This document shows, piece by piece, positions 46,069 through 54,698 of a DNA stretch of 64,000 bases. The stretch is from assembly GCA_036702975.1 (NCBI GenBank), contig DATNPX010000043.1, positions 124,001 to 188,000 of the forward strand. The letters are read 5' to 3'. Below the pieces are notes generated by a model that was not told the DNA's origin, searched no databases, and was given only the letters and a program-made list of their open reading frames with translations. Origin of the DNA: DATNPX01 sp036702975 (GTDB taxonomy: Bacteria > Cyanobacteriota > Vampirovibrionia > Obscuribacterales > Obscuribacteraceae). Both the position numbers and the translations under genes were made by a program. The stretch's first letter is position 1. Every line of letters begins with the position of its first letter.

Positions 46069-46455
46069 CTATTCGACCGCCACGCATTCGATTTCGACGC
46101 TCACATCTTTTGGTAGTCGAGCCACTTGGACAGTTGCCCGTGATGGTTTGGTTGATTCGAAAAACTCAGCGTAGGTCTTGTTCATTTCGTCGAAATCGTT
46201 CATGTCTTTCAAAAACACAGTCGTTTTGACAACCTTTGAAAGTGACGTTCCAGCGTGTTTGAGAATTTCGCCGAGATTGGTGAGAACAAGCGATGTCTGC
46301 TCTGTAATGGTTCCTTTTACAAGCTCGCCTGTCGATGGTTGAATCGGAATTTGACCTGAGACGAAGACAAAGCCGTTGGCTTTGATCGCTTGTGAATACG
46401 GTCCAAGCGCTTTCGGTGCTTTTTCCGTGCTGATGACTTCTAGTTGCTTATTCAT
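46069..46455 (-). CDS. ridA: RidA family enamine/imine deaminase
   Basis: A 128-residue YjgF/YER057c/UK114 protein that hydrolyses reactive enamine/imine intermediates, for example 2-aminoacrylate. The conserved N-terminal APKALGPYSQAI, the middle VFVSGQIPI and the C-terminal signature RATVQVARLPKDVSVEIECVA are all present, including the Arg that anchors the substrate carboxylate. The ATG at 46455 gives the usual family length; the frame is open further to 46581. It is a separate unit near the Tad genes with no visible functional tie. Confidence 0.95.
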   Translation of the reverse strand: MNKQLEVISTEKAPKALGPYSQAIKANGFVFVSGQIPIQPSTGELVKGTITEQTSLVLTNLGEILKHAGTSLSKVVKTTVFLKDMNDFDEMNKTYAEFFESTKPSRATVQVARLPKDVSVEIECVAVE

Positions 46456-46537
46456 GACAGCCCCTGACTTCAGATGCGAGATTTGCATCTGAAATGATAA
46501 GACTTCGGAGCTCTTTTGCGCGCTCTTGGAATATGTA

Positions 46538-47149
46538 TTAGAAGCCGCTATTCGTGCCAAAAATTCCGTTGGTGCCACCAACTAGCGATGGCAAGCCACC
46601 TGGCAAACCAGGAATGTTTACGTTTGGAGCCTGAAACTGTATACCAAATAGATTAAATACACCCGGCGCATTGGGATAGGGCGAGCCTGACATGGACCAT
46701 TCCGGTCCAACAAATTCGTCACCACCCCAGGCGTCAGGTAAGTAACTGCCATGACCTGTAGTCAATCCGGCAGCTCTGGTTCCACCGATACCAGCACTGA
46801 TGCGGTGGCTCGCGTCGAATCCGAAATAAGGAGGAATATCGGTCGTTCCTTCATCACCATAAATCGACTCAGCCATACCACCGGCTTCGTAAACGAAGCT
46901 GTCCATCGAGGTCGGTGGTAAGCCATTCACTGTTTTAGCATTGCTTTGGTCAAACGGATTCATATAAATGCCGGTGATTTGATTGGCCTGAAACTGCAAT
47001 TGACTATTGCTGCCAGCGGCGGCTCCATCGATTTGAGTCTCTTGGAACGGCACCCCGCTTGAAGGATCAAAGTTCATCGACTGCGCAAGAGCAGGCAGCG
47101 TGAGAAGCGATGAAAGGACTATCGATAGCGCAAATGCTCTTTTAACCAT
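46538..47149 (-). CDS. Secreted protein with NIPG motif (third of three)
   Basis: A 203-residue protein of unknown function. The ATG at 47149, after AGGCGGG, starts a clear signal peptide (MVKRAFALSIVLSSLLTLPA, cleavage after ALAQ). The mature part is Gly/Pro/Asn-rich and poor in charge, with the motif NVNIPGLPGGLPSL near the C-terminus. It shares the NIPG-type motif and overall style with the two genes upstream at 47188 and 47738. All three read in one direction with gaps of 38 and 19 bases, so they form an operon of related exported proteins. Confidence 0.7.
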   Translation of the reverse strand: MVKRAFALSIVLSSLLTLPALAQSMNFDPSSGVPFQETQIDGAAAGSNSQLQFQANQITGIYMNPFDQSNAKTVNGLPPTSMDSFVYEAGGMAESIYGDEGTTDIPPYFGFDASHRISAGIGGTRAAGLTTGHGSYLPDAWGGDEFVGPEWSMSGSPYPNAPGVFNLFGIQFQAPNVNIPGLPGGLPSLVGGTNGIFGTNSGF

Positions 47150-47187
47150 AATTGACCCGCCTGAGTGAAATCGATTGCCAACTAACT

Positions 47188-47718
47188 TCAGTAATTCTGT
47201 AAAAGCTGTTGTGTCGGAACCTGTATCGAACCGCCACCAGGCAGACTGAAAGTCTGTGGAATGCGGTAAGAACCCACTCCTGGAATGTTGATCATCGGAG
47301 GCGTATAACCTCCAGGAGAGGTAAAGCCGTCGTTGCCTGTACCGAAGACAGGAGCCAGACCCATCGTTCCGCACTGCGGAAGGTTGAGTCGCTGGGTGCC
47401 GGTTGCATTCGATACGTTGGGAATAACTCTGTATCCCCCAGTGGGAGCCGTGATATTGCCCAGAGTGCCTGCGGCGCCAGTTGAGTTGAGTGCTGTTCCT
47501 TGTGTTGGATAAATCGCTGTAGTGCTCGACGGCGCTGCCAGTGAGTAGCCGCCAAGAGCAGATGGGTTTGCGGGCGATTGAAATTGTGGTTGCTGATACT
47601 CAGGTGCGACCTGCGAGGTTGGTACCATGTCCCACGGAACTTGTGCACCAGCTGGAAGAGCGAATATGGCGGTCGCAAATCCTGAAGTCAAATAAGCAAA
47701 AAGTCTTTCTCTGCGCAT
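47188..47718 (-). CDS. Secreted protein with NIPG motif (second of three)
   Basis: A 176-residue exported protein: signal peptide MRRERLFAYLTSGFATAIFA with cleavage after AGAQ, then a Gly/Ser/Thr/Pro-rich mature chain. The C-terminal half contains MINIPGVGSYRIPQTF followed by LPGGGSIQVP, which matches the NIPGxGxxxxP core in its neighbours. No enzyme domain is recognised. A single Cys occurs in PQCGTMG. It may be a surface or matrix protein; that is only an inference from composition. Confidence 0.7.
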   Translation of the reverse strand: MRRERLFAYLTSGFATAIFALPAGAQVPWDMVPTSQVAPEYQQPQFQSPANPSALGGYSLAAPSSTTAIYPTQGTALNSTGAAGTLGNITAPTGGYRVIPNVSNATGTQRLNLPQCGTMGLAPVFGTGNDGFTSPGGYTPPMINIPGVGSYRIPQTFSLPGGGSIQVPTQQLLQNY

Positions 47719-47737
47719 AATCTAAACTCCTTGCCGA

Positions 47738-48355
47738 TTAGAAGCCGCCACCAAAGAAACTAGAGATGTCGTTGACTGATTGATCGATGAAGTTAATGGC
47801 AGAGGCGGGAGTCTCTTGCAGGTTGAGTGTGCCCAAGCCAGGAATGTTGATATTTAAATTGAGCGGGTTGACGATTGAGCCGGTACTGCCGTAGGACTCT
47901 CTCAAATAGGGGCAGTCGACAGTGTTGATGTCGACAGAACCTGTTGAAGTGTAAGGCAGCGACTGTCCTGCATACATTCCGTATTGATTGGCGGTGGCGC
48001 CTGGACGGATGCTGAAAGCGGGCGGGGTCGTAAATCCATACGTGAAGTGTTGATTGTCTTGCGGCAGCGGCGAGTTGTTAATGCTGTTTGGTGCAATCAA
48101 GCCGTTTTGAGCGGTCGGTAGGTTGAAGGAGCGTCCACCTATTGTTGAGCCGGCGATTGCGCCTGCCCCAGTCAAGAGACCTGAGCTATTTGATGCACTT
48201 CCCAGCGCTCCGCCTGTATTCAGGGCGCCGTTGCTGGCGAAGGTTGGCGCTTGTGGAGTGACTGGGCTAAGAAAGTCTTGTGCCAGGACAGGTCCGGTAC
48301 ACAGCCCGGTTGTCAAGATTGCCAATAGTGCAGAAATGCTGCTCTTCTTGTTCAT
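47738..48355 (-). CDS. Secreted protein with NIPG motif (first of three)
   Basis: About 205 residues from the ATG at 48355, which gives a normal signal peptide (MNKKSSISALLAILTTGLC, cleavage after VLAQ). The frame is open to 48433. The mature part is Asn/Gly/Ser/Pro-rich; the C-terminal part holds LNINIPGLGTLNLQETP, the clearest copy of the shared motif, and ends in Phe/Gly-rich residues. A lone Cys occurs in VDCPYL. It is the promoter-proximal gene of the three-gene set. Confidence 0.7.
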   Translation of the reverse strand: MNKKSSISALLAILTTGLCTGPVLAQDFLSPVTPQAPTFASNGALNTGGALGSASNSSGLLTGAGAIAGSTIGGRSFNLPTAQNGLIAPNSINNSPLPQDNQHFTYGFTTPPAFSIRPGATANQYGMYAGQSLPYTSTGSVDINTVDCPYLRESYGSTGSIVNPLNLNINIPGLGTLNLQETPASAINFIDQSVNDISSFFGGGF

Positions 48356-48720
48356 TTGAATAAACCTGTCCCTTGAGACTTTTGTGGGTCTATCTAGATT
48401 GTAGTTTGGTAAGTGGACATGAGAGCCGGCCACAGTGGGATTATTCCCGCAAAAAGCGGAACTGAAGCGATCGCATACCCGAGCGAAATACTACTCCCGC
48501 ATTCGGCACTTGTCAACACAAATGGCGGTTCTACAGCTTAATTCTTGAGGTTTTGCGCTAATCGACAATGCTTATTTTCTGCAGCGGCAACTGTCTGAGG
48601 CAAGGTCAAACCGTGAAATGGAGCCTAATCGTGGGTGATATCATACGCAATGGGCCATAATTTACTACGTTTTGTTGGAATGAGAGATTCACTAGAGGAA
48701 ACTCTAGGTCTTGGAGACGC
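48356..48720. other. Divergent intergenic region
   Basis: About 365 bases between the secreted-protein set and the GT-C-like gene. I see no ORF, strong hairpin or repeat worth naming. It must hold promoters for both directions, but none could be chosen with confidence. Confidence 0.4.
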
Positions 48721-50274
48721 ATGCAGGGAGCACGATTAATCAAGATAGCCGTGATCGGGCTTATCGCCGCCGCGGTCTTTTACGCCTGTACGAGAACTTT
48801 TGTCGACCTCGATTTGTGGTGGCATCTTAGACTGGGTCTCGATTTTTTAAAGGCGATGCACGTCTCCTTCACCGAGCCGTATTCTTTTCTCACCGGTCAT
48901 CAAAAAGTCATCATTCACGAACTATTCTCTGACTGTGCAATGGCGATGGCATATCAGTTGGGCGGCTGGACTGGTCTTGTGTTGCTGAAAACGGCAGTTG
49001 TTTGTGTGCTCTTGGGACTGATGGTCAAGTTTCTCAACGGCTTGAAGGCTGATTTTATATTTACAGGAATTAGTGTTCTTATTGTCTCCATCTTCCTTGG
49101 TCCGGCCACTAATGTCGTGCGACCGCACATGTTTACTTGCACTTTATTGACTGCGCTATTCCTCATGTTGCGGAGTGCGAAAGAGCGCCCCAATGTATTG
49201 TGGTTTAGCCCTCTTCTCTTCGCTTTGTGGGTGAATGTGCATGGTGGCTTTATTGTAGGACTGGTCACTTACTTTACGTGGACCTTGTTTGCCACCATCT
49301 TCTATCGTGATGCGAAGCAGCTCAAGATTACTGCATGGTCGACACTTGTGGTTTCTGCGATCGCACTGTGCATTAATCCTTACGGCATGGATTTGCCGAG
49401 TATTGTCTTCCATGTAGCCCTAATGCCACATCCAGGCATTGCCGAATGGCAGCCGATGGAACTCGTAACAAGTTTCGGATTGCTTTGGGGGCTCACTGTA
49501 ATCGTTTCCATAGTTGCTTTGTCTTTAACGAAGCAACCGCGTGATATACCGCGGATTATTGTATGGCTTGCCTTTGCTGCTGCACCACTTGTATCTGTGC
49601 GCCACATTCAATTTTTCGGATTGGCCACAATTTATATGATTGGCGAGCATCTTCTATCGTTGTGGCAGATGCGCGCAACCAAGACTCCGACTGAAAATTC
49701 AACGCAAAAGCTTGGTGCTGTCGATTATGGTTTTGTCGCCATCAGTGGTGTCATTGCTCTCGTCATTTCTGTACTGGCGATCGGAAACTTCTATTCGCCC
49801 AAATATGTAATGGACCAGACGATTCCACAAACTGCAGTAGGCATCCTGAAGAAGATTGGTGCCAAAGGCAACATGGTCGTTGATTTTGATTGGGGCGCGT
49901 TCGTGTTCTGGCACCTTTCGCCAGACGTTAAAGTATCTTTCGACAGCAGGCGAGAGTTTGCTTATTCAGACGCAGCTTCGCTGGCTAATTATGTGTTTTT
50001 CAGTGGTATCGGACCATGGGATTATCTTCTTAGATACTATAAAATTGATATCGTCTTAGTGCATACGCACAGTCCTGCCTACAGTCTCATGAAGACACTG
50101 CCTAACTGGAAAGACTGTTTCGAGGATGGAGAAGCTGCGCTCTTTTTCCCATCAGATTCACCTATGGTTGCGAAAACCGAGCAACTGACTGGCGAGAAAA
50201 GCGACATCTACTACAAAGACTTCGGGCACAAAGCCAGCGTGAGCCTGAAGCAATTGGATGCTCCATTATTTTGA
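48721..50274 (+). CDS. Polytopic membrane protein, GT-C glycosyltransferase-like (paralogue of 6990)
   Basis: A 517-residue membrane protein: an N-terminal helix (IAVIGLIAAAVFYACTR), a first loop with FVDLDLWWHLRLGLDFLKA, about ten membrane segments and a soluble C-terminal domain. The DLDLWWHL loop is a good GT-C type acidic motif. The C-terminal block GNMVVDFDWGAFVFWHLSP and SFDSRREFAY align with the protein at 6990, showing common ancestry. The function is probably transfer of a sugar or modification of a lipid-linked substrate at the outer face, by analogy only. It is followed by tsaD 38 bases later. Confidence 0.6.
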   Translation: MQGARLIKIAVIGLIAAAVFYACTRTFVDLDLWWHLRLGLDFLKAMHVSFTEPYSFLTGHQKVIIHELFSDCAMAMAYQLGGWTGLVLLKTAVVCVLLGLMVKFLNGLKADFIFTGISVLIVSIFLGPATNVVRPHMFTCTLLTALFLMLRSAKERPNVLWFSPLLFALWVNVHGGFIVGLVTYFTWTLFATIFYRDAKQLKITAWSTLVVSAIALCINPYGMDLPSIVFHVALMPHPGIAEWQPMELVTSFGLLWGLTVIVSIVALSLTKQPRDIPRIIVWLAFAAAPLVSVRHIQFFGLATIYMIGEHLLSLWQMRATKTPTENSTQKLGAVDYGFVAISGVIALVISVLAIGNFYSPKYVMDQTIPQTAVGILKKIGAKGNMVVDFDWGAFVFWHLSPDVKVSFDSRREFAYSDAASLANYVFFSGIGPWDYLLRYYKIDIVLVHTHSPAYSLMKTLPNWKDCFEDGEAALFFPSDSPMVAKTEQLTGEKSDIYYKDFGHKASVSLKQLDAPLF

Positions 50275-50312
50275 GCTCTCAGATGATCTATTAGGTAGAC
50301 GGAGACAGAAGA

Positions 50313-51347
50313 ATGGAATCTTCAGTTGCAGGCGAACTAAAGAAGGATGCCATTCTTCTAGGAATTGAGACCAGTTGCGATGAGACAGCGGCTGCGGTTG
50401 TACGCAGCGGAAGACAAGTTCTATCATCCACTCTTGTTTCGCAAATAGATCTGCACAGACAGTTTGGTGGTGTCGTGCCGGAAGTGGCTGCTCGACGACA
50501 TGTAGAGCTTCTCAACGAGGTCGTCAACAAAGCGCTGGCTGATGCTTGCATAAAGCCGTCTGATCTCAGTGGCATTGTTTGCACTGCAGGACCAGGTCTG
50601 ATCGGCACTCTTCTGGTTGGACTATCAGCCGCAAAGGCTCTTAGTTGGGGGTGGGACGTTCCACTCATAACCGTCGATCATTTGTTCGCCCACGTATGTG
50701 CAAATTACATTGATACTGACCTTGAACCGCCGTTTATCGCATTGCTGGTAAGTGGTGGTCACACGCAAATTCTGTATTTTGAAAACTATCAATCCGGGCG
50801 CATTCTGGGTCAGACAATAGATGATGCGGTCGGCGAAGCGTTTGACAAAGTTGGTCGTCTCCTGGGTTTGCCGTATCCTGGCGGACCGCTCATCGATAAA
50901 CTGTCGGAAGAAGGCGATCCTCGTGCATTTCCTTTTCCAGAAGGCGTAGTCGCAGACTATGGTTTCAGCTTTAGCGGTTTGAAAACTGCAGTTTTGAGAT
51001 GTGTAGAGAAATTGCCGCCACCGCTTCCGGTGGCAGACTTGGCTGCATCGTTTCAGTCCGCTGTAGTGAAGGTACTTGTGAAAAAGACTTTGCTCGCGCA
51101 GCAAGAATTCAACGCTCCACATATAGTGCTAGCCGGGGGCGTGGCAGCTAATTCGCAGTTGCGCCGCCAGCTGCAAGAGAGTTCACCGGTTCCCGTCCTT
51201 TTTCCTCCGAGCAAATATTGCACAGACAATGCAGCTATGGTTGGTGCCGCTGGTTATTTCTTTGGCAGTCCAGCCAGTATAAATGTGCAAGCATATTCGC
51301 GCACGAAACCTAAACGACCGAGTCGAACAAAAGCGACTGGAGTCTAA
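50313..51347 (+). CDS. tsaD: tRNA N6-threonylcarbamoyladenosine transferase subunit TsaD
   Basis: Catalytic subunit for t6A formation at A37 of ANN-decoding tRNAs. The ASKHA fold is complete at normal length (344 residues): LGIETSCDETAAAVV at the start, the iron/zinc ligands His123 and His127 in VDHLFAHVCANY, VSGGHTQIL and VLAGGVAANSQLRR. The start follows GGAGACAGAAGA. It lies alone among the t6A genes here; tsaB, tsaC and tsaE are not seen in this window. The C-terminus has a basic tail (RTKPKRPSRTKATGV). Confidence 0.97.
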   Translation: MESSVAGELKKDAILLGIETSCDETAAAVVRSGRQVLSSTLVSQIDLHRQFGGVVPEVAARRHVELLNEVVNKALADACIKPSDLSGIVCTAGPGLIGTLLVGLSAAKALSWGWDVPLITVDHLFAHVCANYIDTDLEPPFIALLVSGGHTQILYFENYQSGRILGQTIDDAVGEAFDKVGRLLGLPYPGGPLIDKLSEEGDPRAFPFPEGVVADYGFSFSGLKTAVLRCVEKLPPPLPVADLAASFQSAVVKVLVKKTLLAQQEFNAPHIVLAGGVAANSQLRRQLQESSPVPVLFPPSKYCTDNAAMVGAAGYFFGSPASINVQAYSRTKPKRPSRTKATGV

Positions 51348-52045
51348 CTATTTGTTCTGTCGTTTTGGTGCGGAAATCGTTGCGTTGCTGTTAAGTCAAC
51401 ACGTGGATCTCCAGTGTAGACCTTAAGTGTGGATCTTTCGTGCGCGGATGTTTTGTGCGTAGAACTTTGGTACGAGAATCTTTTGGGCTCTATAAATGAA
51501 ATCTATACAGAAGCTTTCACAAAGCTTGCGGAGCCCCAAACGCTGTCTCTGAGGATGATTTGCGCGAACTCATACTCGATGTCGCACAATAGAATTTCTT
51601 TGCACTGGTGTGCAGAAATTGTGAAAACATGCACGTCTGAAGAACGTATTTCTTAAAAGCCTTGCAATCAGGGCATTCTTGGTGTATCACCCAAAAGAGT
51701 GATCGGGTGATATGTGCAGATAATCGTATGAAATGTAAGCAAGGAAGCGTCAACTTCTTCTTCGAAAATTGCACTCAAACGCAGTCGGAGAAAGAGTTTT
51801 GAGATGCGTCGAGATCGGCATGCAAAGCCGATTTGCAGACTCCAATGCTAAGAGCAAATCCCATATTTTTATCGTAATTTCCTATATAGACAGGTGTCTT
51901 GTAGCCCACTGTTGCGTTTGACGTGATAGCATGGCAAAGTCGACGTGTAAACGATCTCGTTTCGGAGCGATCTTCGGTTGTGGAGCTGAAGGTTGAGAGT
52001 ACTAATACACCGTAGACGAGTTGAGTTTTTAGTAGGTAGCTCGCC
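51348..52045. other. Long non-coding stretch after tsaD
   Basis: About 700 bases without a convincing gene. Visible features are the repeated GTGGATCT around 51400-51440, and a hairpin TATCACCC (51685-51692) with GGGTGATA (51705-51712), 12-base loop, no T-run. Short frames near 51500-51600 read like fragments (for example AVSEDDLRELILDVAQ before a stop) that could be the relic of a gene, but no start and frame fit. Confidence 0.4.
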
Positions 52046-52381
52046 ATGGTATTTCAGGATAAAGACCTTACTTGTAGGGATTGCAGCAAGACGTTTGTAT
52101 TTTCGGCAGGCGAGCAGGAATTCTTCAGTGCCAAAGGGCTTGTCAACGAACCTAAACGCTGCCCTAACTGTCGCATTTTGATGCGTGTTCAACGCAATGG
52201 AGAAGATCCAAGTCGTACCGCTGAGGTCAATTGTGCAGAATGCGGCTTGCCGACTCGGGTGCCTTTCCAGCCCAAAGGCTATCGCCCCGTCTATTGCAGC
52301 TATTGCTTCCGAACTAAAAAATTGGAAGGTCAAGGCAAGGAAGGGGAAGACCAGGGCACTGCAACTGCCGCTTCTGTCTAA
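52046..52381 (+). CDS. Double zinc-ribbon protein (zf-trcl-like)
   Basis: A 111-residue small protein with two zinc sites: Cys10/13 with Cys39/42, and Cys63/66 with Cys84/87. The first part, CRDCSKTFVFSAGEQEFF followed by EPKRCPNCR, is the zf-trcl-type pattern seen in many bacterial zinc-ribbon proteins; the second, CAECGLPTRVPFQPKG with YCSYC, is a CxxC/CxxC ribbon. Such proteins are thought to bind nucleic acid or partners; the role is unknown. The ATG at 52046 follows GTAGGTAGC. The C-terminus is acidic and Gly/Gln-rich. Confidence 0.85.
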   Translation: MVFQDKDLTCRDCSKTFVFSAGEQEFFSAKGLVNEPKRCPNCRILMRVQRNGEDPSRTAEVNCAECGLPTRVPFQPKGYRPVYCSYCFRTKKLEGQGKEGEDQGTATAASV

Positions 52382-52684
52382 GTCTTCAGACTTTGCTTCA
52401 AACATAATCACGCCGGACTTGTCCGAGGCGATCACGCGATGATCACTTAGGGCAAGTCTTTGTTTTGAGAGCGTTTCAAGAGTTTTGCATGTGCGCGTTC
52501 CGATGTGACACCACAAGTAACGTTTCTTGGTGAGATCTGAGACTCGGATCTCAGTCAATGCATTTGCGTGAGTTAGAAATTTAGTGATTGCTTTGACTAG
52601 CGATTCAACTGACCAAGCAGAGCGATTACGAATCTATGGAGCCGTTGACGTTACTAAACGACCCGATGACGATCTTATAGTCTT

Positions 52685-52756
52685 ATAGATAGATGCGTTG
52701 TAGATGGACACGTTGATAAGTTGATAAATAGATAGATGCGTTGATAAATAAATTGA
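52685..52756. repeat. Degenerate GATAGATGCGTTGATAAAT repeat cluster
   Basis: ATAGATAGATGCGTTG occurs twice (52685-52700, 52728-52743), and GTTGATAA recurs three times nearby (starting at 52712, 52720 and 52740; the middle copy reads AGTTGATAA). The cluster is AT-rich and non-coding. It looks like slippage-grown sequence or a cluster of binding sites. Confidence 0.55.
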
Positions 52757-52835
52757 TCGCTGTCATTCGTTGGGGATAGATCTTTTAGGTGGATAAATCT
52801 TGGAAGGATCTTTTGTGTCTCTGATGTGTGTCGGT

Positions 52836-52867
52836 AAAAAGTTGAACCGATATCGGTTGAACTTTTT
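52836..52867. repeat. Palindrome with AACCGATATCGGTT core, copy A
   Basis: A 32-base near-perfect palindrome with five flanking A and five flanking T residues. The core AACCGATATCGGTT is at 52845-52858. Only one position per arm breaks symmetry (G opposite G). RNA from either strand would form a hairpin followed by a T-run, so it could serve as a terminator in both directions; it is also a possible binding site. Confidence 0.75.
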
Positions 52868-53225
52868 AAAGCGGAACTATTTGAATGGAACTTTTCCAAG
52901 CGACCGGGACGGGAAGAACCAACATTCCCAAGAAGAAAAAACGAGAAAAATGGCAAAATGGAAATGATTACGATGACGGAACCCAAATCTGCTTGACACG
53001 GAAAGATTACTTGAAAACCGCTCCTAACAGCGCTTTTGAGCATTTTTACCTTAAATTACCAGCAGGGGTGATCGCCGTAAGCCCTGCTAGTTGGGATTCT
53101 TTGTCGGACATGCAAGAAATGCGTTTCAAATGTGACCTGAGCCTTCCTCCTGGGAATTTAATCACCAGAGGATTCTCGTATAATAATCCTCATCATTTCG
53201 ATTAAATACTCTTTCTAGGGATTCA

Positions 53226-53678
53226 ATGACCGAAAACACTGAGCCTTGCCCAAGCTGCGGAAGACCCACGCCGGTTGGGACGCGTTGTGTCTACTGCGCG
53301 ACCGTTACTGACCTGGACTTGAAAAGTCTTCAACTTGACTATCTGAAATCAGCCGAGGTTGATGTACCGGATGCTGTCGTTCCGGTCAGCGTAGCGGTCA
53401 TTGTTCAGAAGACCGGACAAAGATTTCCCCTCCGTAGCAGTAAATGTAAAATCGGGCGCGATCCATCGAATCAAGTTGTCATTCCTGATGACACCTTCAC
53501 ATCTCGGCATCACGCTTGGATTACTTTTGAAGACAATGAGTTCTGGCTGGAAGATTTGGGTTCGACCAACGGCTCTCTGCTGAATGGGCATCCGGTTGTT
53601 AAAAGACAAGTGCTTTCGAGCGGCGACAAGATTCGTGTTGGCCACACTGAATTGACTTTTGAGATGGAAAAGAGCTGA
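53226..53678 (+). CDS. Zinc-ribbon/FHA-domain protein
   Basis: A 150-residue protein that begins with a short zinc ribbon (Cys8/Cys11 and Cys21/Cys24) and ends in a forkhead-associated domain (residues about 60-147). FHA marks are IGRDPSNQVVIPDD, SRHHAWI and LGSTNGSLLNG, with the phosphothreonine-binding Arg, Ser and Asn intact. FHA domains bind phosphothreonine, so a Ser/Thr kinase partner is expected elsewhere in the genome. The MshEN-like protein follows 61 bases downstream and may be part of the same signalling unit. Confidence 0.9.
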   Translation: MTENTEPCPSCGRPTPVGTRCVYCATVTDLDLKSLQLDYLKSAEVDVPDAVVPVSVAVIVQKTGQRFPLRSSKCKIGRDPSNQVVIPDDTFTSRHHAWITFEDNEFWLEDLGSTNGSLLNGHPVVKRQVLSSGDKIRVGHTELTFEMEKS

Positions 53679-53739
53679 GCAAGCGATTGCAAGGTGACGT
53701 TTGAAGTTACGGTACGAAGCTGGGGTGTTCTAAACTCGA

Positions 53740-54546
53740 ATGTCTGATATCGGATCTGGTGGCGCTAATCGAATCGAGTTGGAGAGTCAGATTCTCTGCT
53801 CCGCGCTCAGGCTCAGTTGGGAAGATGCTGATACTGAAGGCGTTTTGTCTGCGTCCCGCGAGTTATTCCAGCTATTCCCAGATTTGCTGCCACCACCAAA
53901 GTCTGATGGCGGTGAGCGTCCGACTAACCTCTACAATATGCTCGAGTTGACCTGTGATGTGCCTCAAAGCGCCGTTGTTGCAGGTTATTTTCGCGCAGCG
54001 AAAAAGTTTCTCCGCACACAAAACATCAAAGATAAGCGCCAGGAGTACTACAAGATACTCACCGCGGGCTTCACACTTCGCAAGCCGCGTTTGCGTTTGA
54101 GTCACGATTTAATCGTCGTCCGTGGTTGGCTGATTGAGCGTAAGGTCATTCCTGAGGATGGCACGCTGGAGGCGATCTCTCAGGCTCAAGGCCGTGAGCC
54201 GGAACCGGTTCAGATGGTCAAGACGCAGCCGATCGAATCGAAGCTGCCGACACTTATCGAACTACTCAAATATGCCGGTATTATCGGACCGGCCGAAGTT
54301 CAAGCTCTCACCAATCAAATGAACATTGCGCCGGAAGTTCCTCTCGTCGAGCTTGTCCTTAGTGCTGGTTATGTAACGGCGCAAGAGATGAAATCTTTGC
54401 AACTTGCCGAACTTTTGTTGTCGCAACAGAAGATTACGATGGCGCAATTCGCCGTTGCCATGTACGACGAACGTACGCAGGGTGTCAAAATGGCTGAGTC
54501 GCTGCAGGTTCGTGGTTGGCTCGATACTGAAACGAAACGCTACTAA
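53740..54546 (+). CDS. Protein with MshEN/GspE-N-like modules
   Basis: A 268-residue soluble protein. The N-terminal about 130 residues form an unrecognised helical domain (NMLELTCDVPQSAVVAGYFR, KKFLRTQNIKDKRQEYYK), which resembles a J-domain-like or DnaJ-linked helix pair. Residues about 165-265 hold MshEN-like helical pairs (IELLKYAGIIGPAEVQALT, LVELVLSAGYVTAQEMKSLQ). It is related in style to the protein at 17414. It lies just downstream of the FHA gene. No ATPase domain is attached. The function is unknown. Confidence 0.55.
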   Translation: MSDIGSGGANRIELESQILCSALRLSWEDADTEGVLSASRELFQLFPDLLPPPKSDGGERPTNLYNMLELTCDVPQSAVVAGYFRAAKKFLRTQNIKDKRQEYYKILTAGFTLRKPRLRLSHDLIVVRGWLIERKVIPEDGTLEAISQAQGREPEPVQMVKTQPIESKLPTLIELLKYAGIIGPAEVQALTNQMNIAPEVPLVELVLSAGYVTAQEMKSLQLAELLLSQQKITMAQFAVAMYDERTQGVKMAESLQVRGWLDTETKRY

Positions 54547-54698
54547 TACCTAAAAACGTTGGCATGTTTGATTGGGCCTGCCCTCGGGTGGGTGTCAAGT
54601 AGTAATAAAAGTGCTACTATTACCGGGTCGCTTTGGCAAGTACTGGCGTTCTTTCGTTAAGCGATATTGGCCGTTTCTTTTCACCCGAGCCATAGACG

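Larger units (their letters stand above)
52382..53225. other. AT-rich intergenic region with short repeats
   Basis: About 840 bases. It contains a 16-base direct repeat ATAGATAGATGCGTTG (52685-52700 and 52728-52743) embedded in further GATAAAT-type units, and the palindrome at 52836. A 106-codon frame at 52885 is not supported. I see nothing else. Confidence 0.45.

Noticed and set aside
51429..51656. 75-codon plus-strand frame after tsaD
   Set aside because: Reads as a poor protein, and a different frame in the same stretch looks more protein-like but is broken; no gene called.
51869..52558. 229-codon minus-strand frame over the zinc-ribbon gene
   Set aside because: It lies antisense to a gene with eight correctly spaced zinc-binding Cys residues, has no family-like motif and no supporting ribosome site.
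52885..53205. 106-codon plus-strand frame before the FHA gene
   Set aside because: Composition is uneven, no recognisable domain, weak ribosome site; treated as non-coding.
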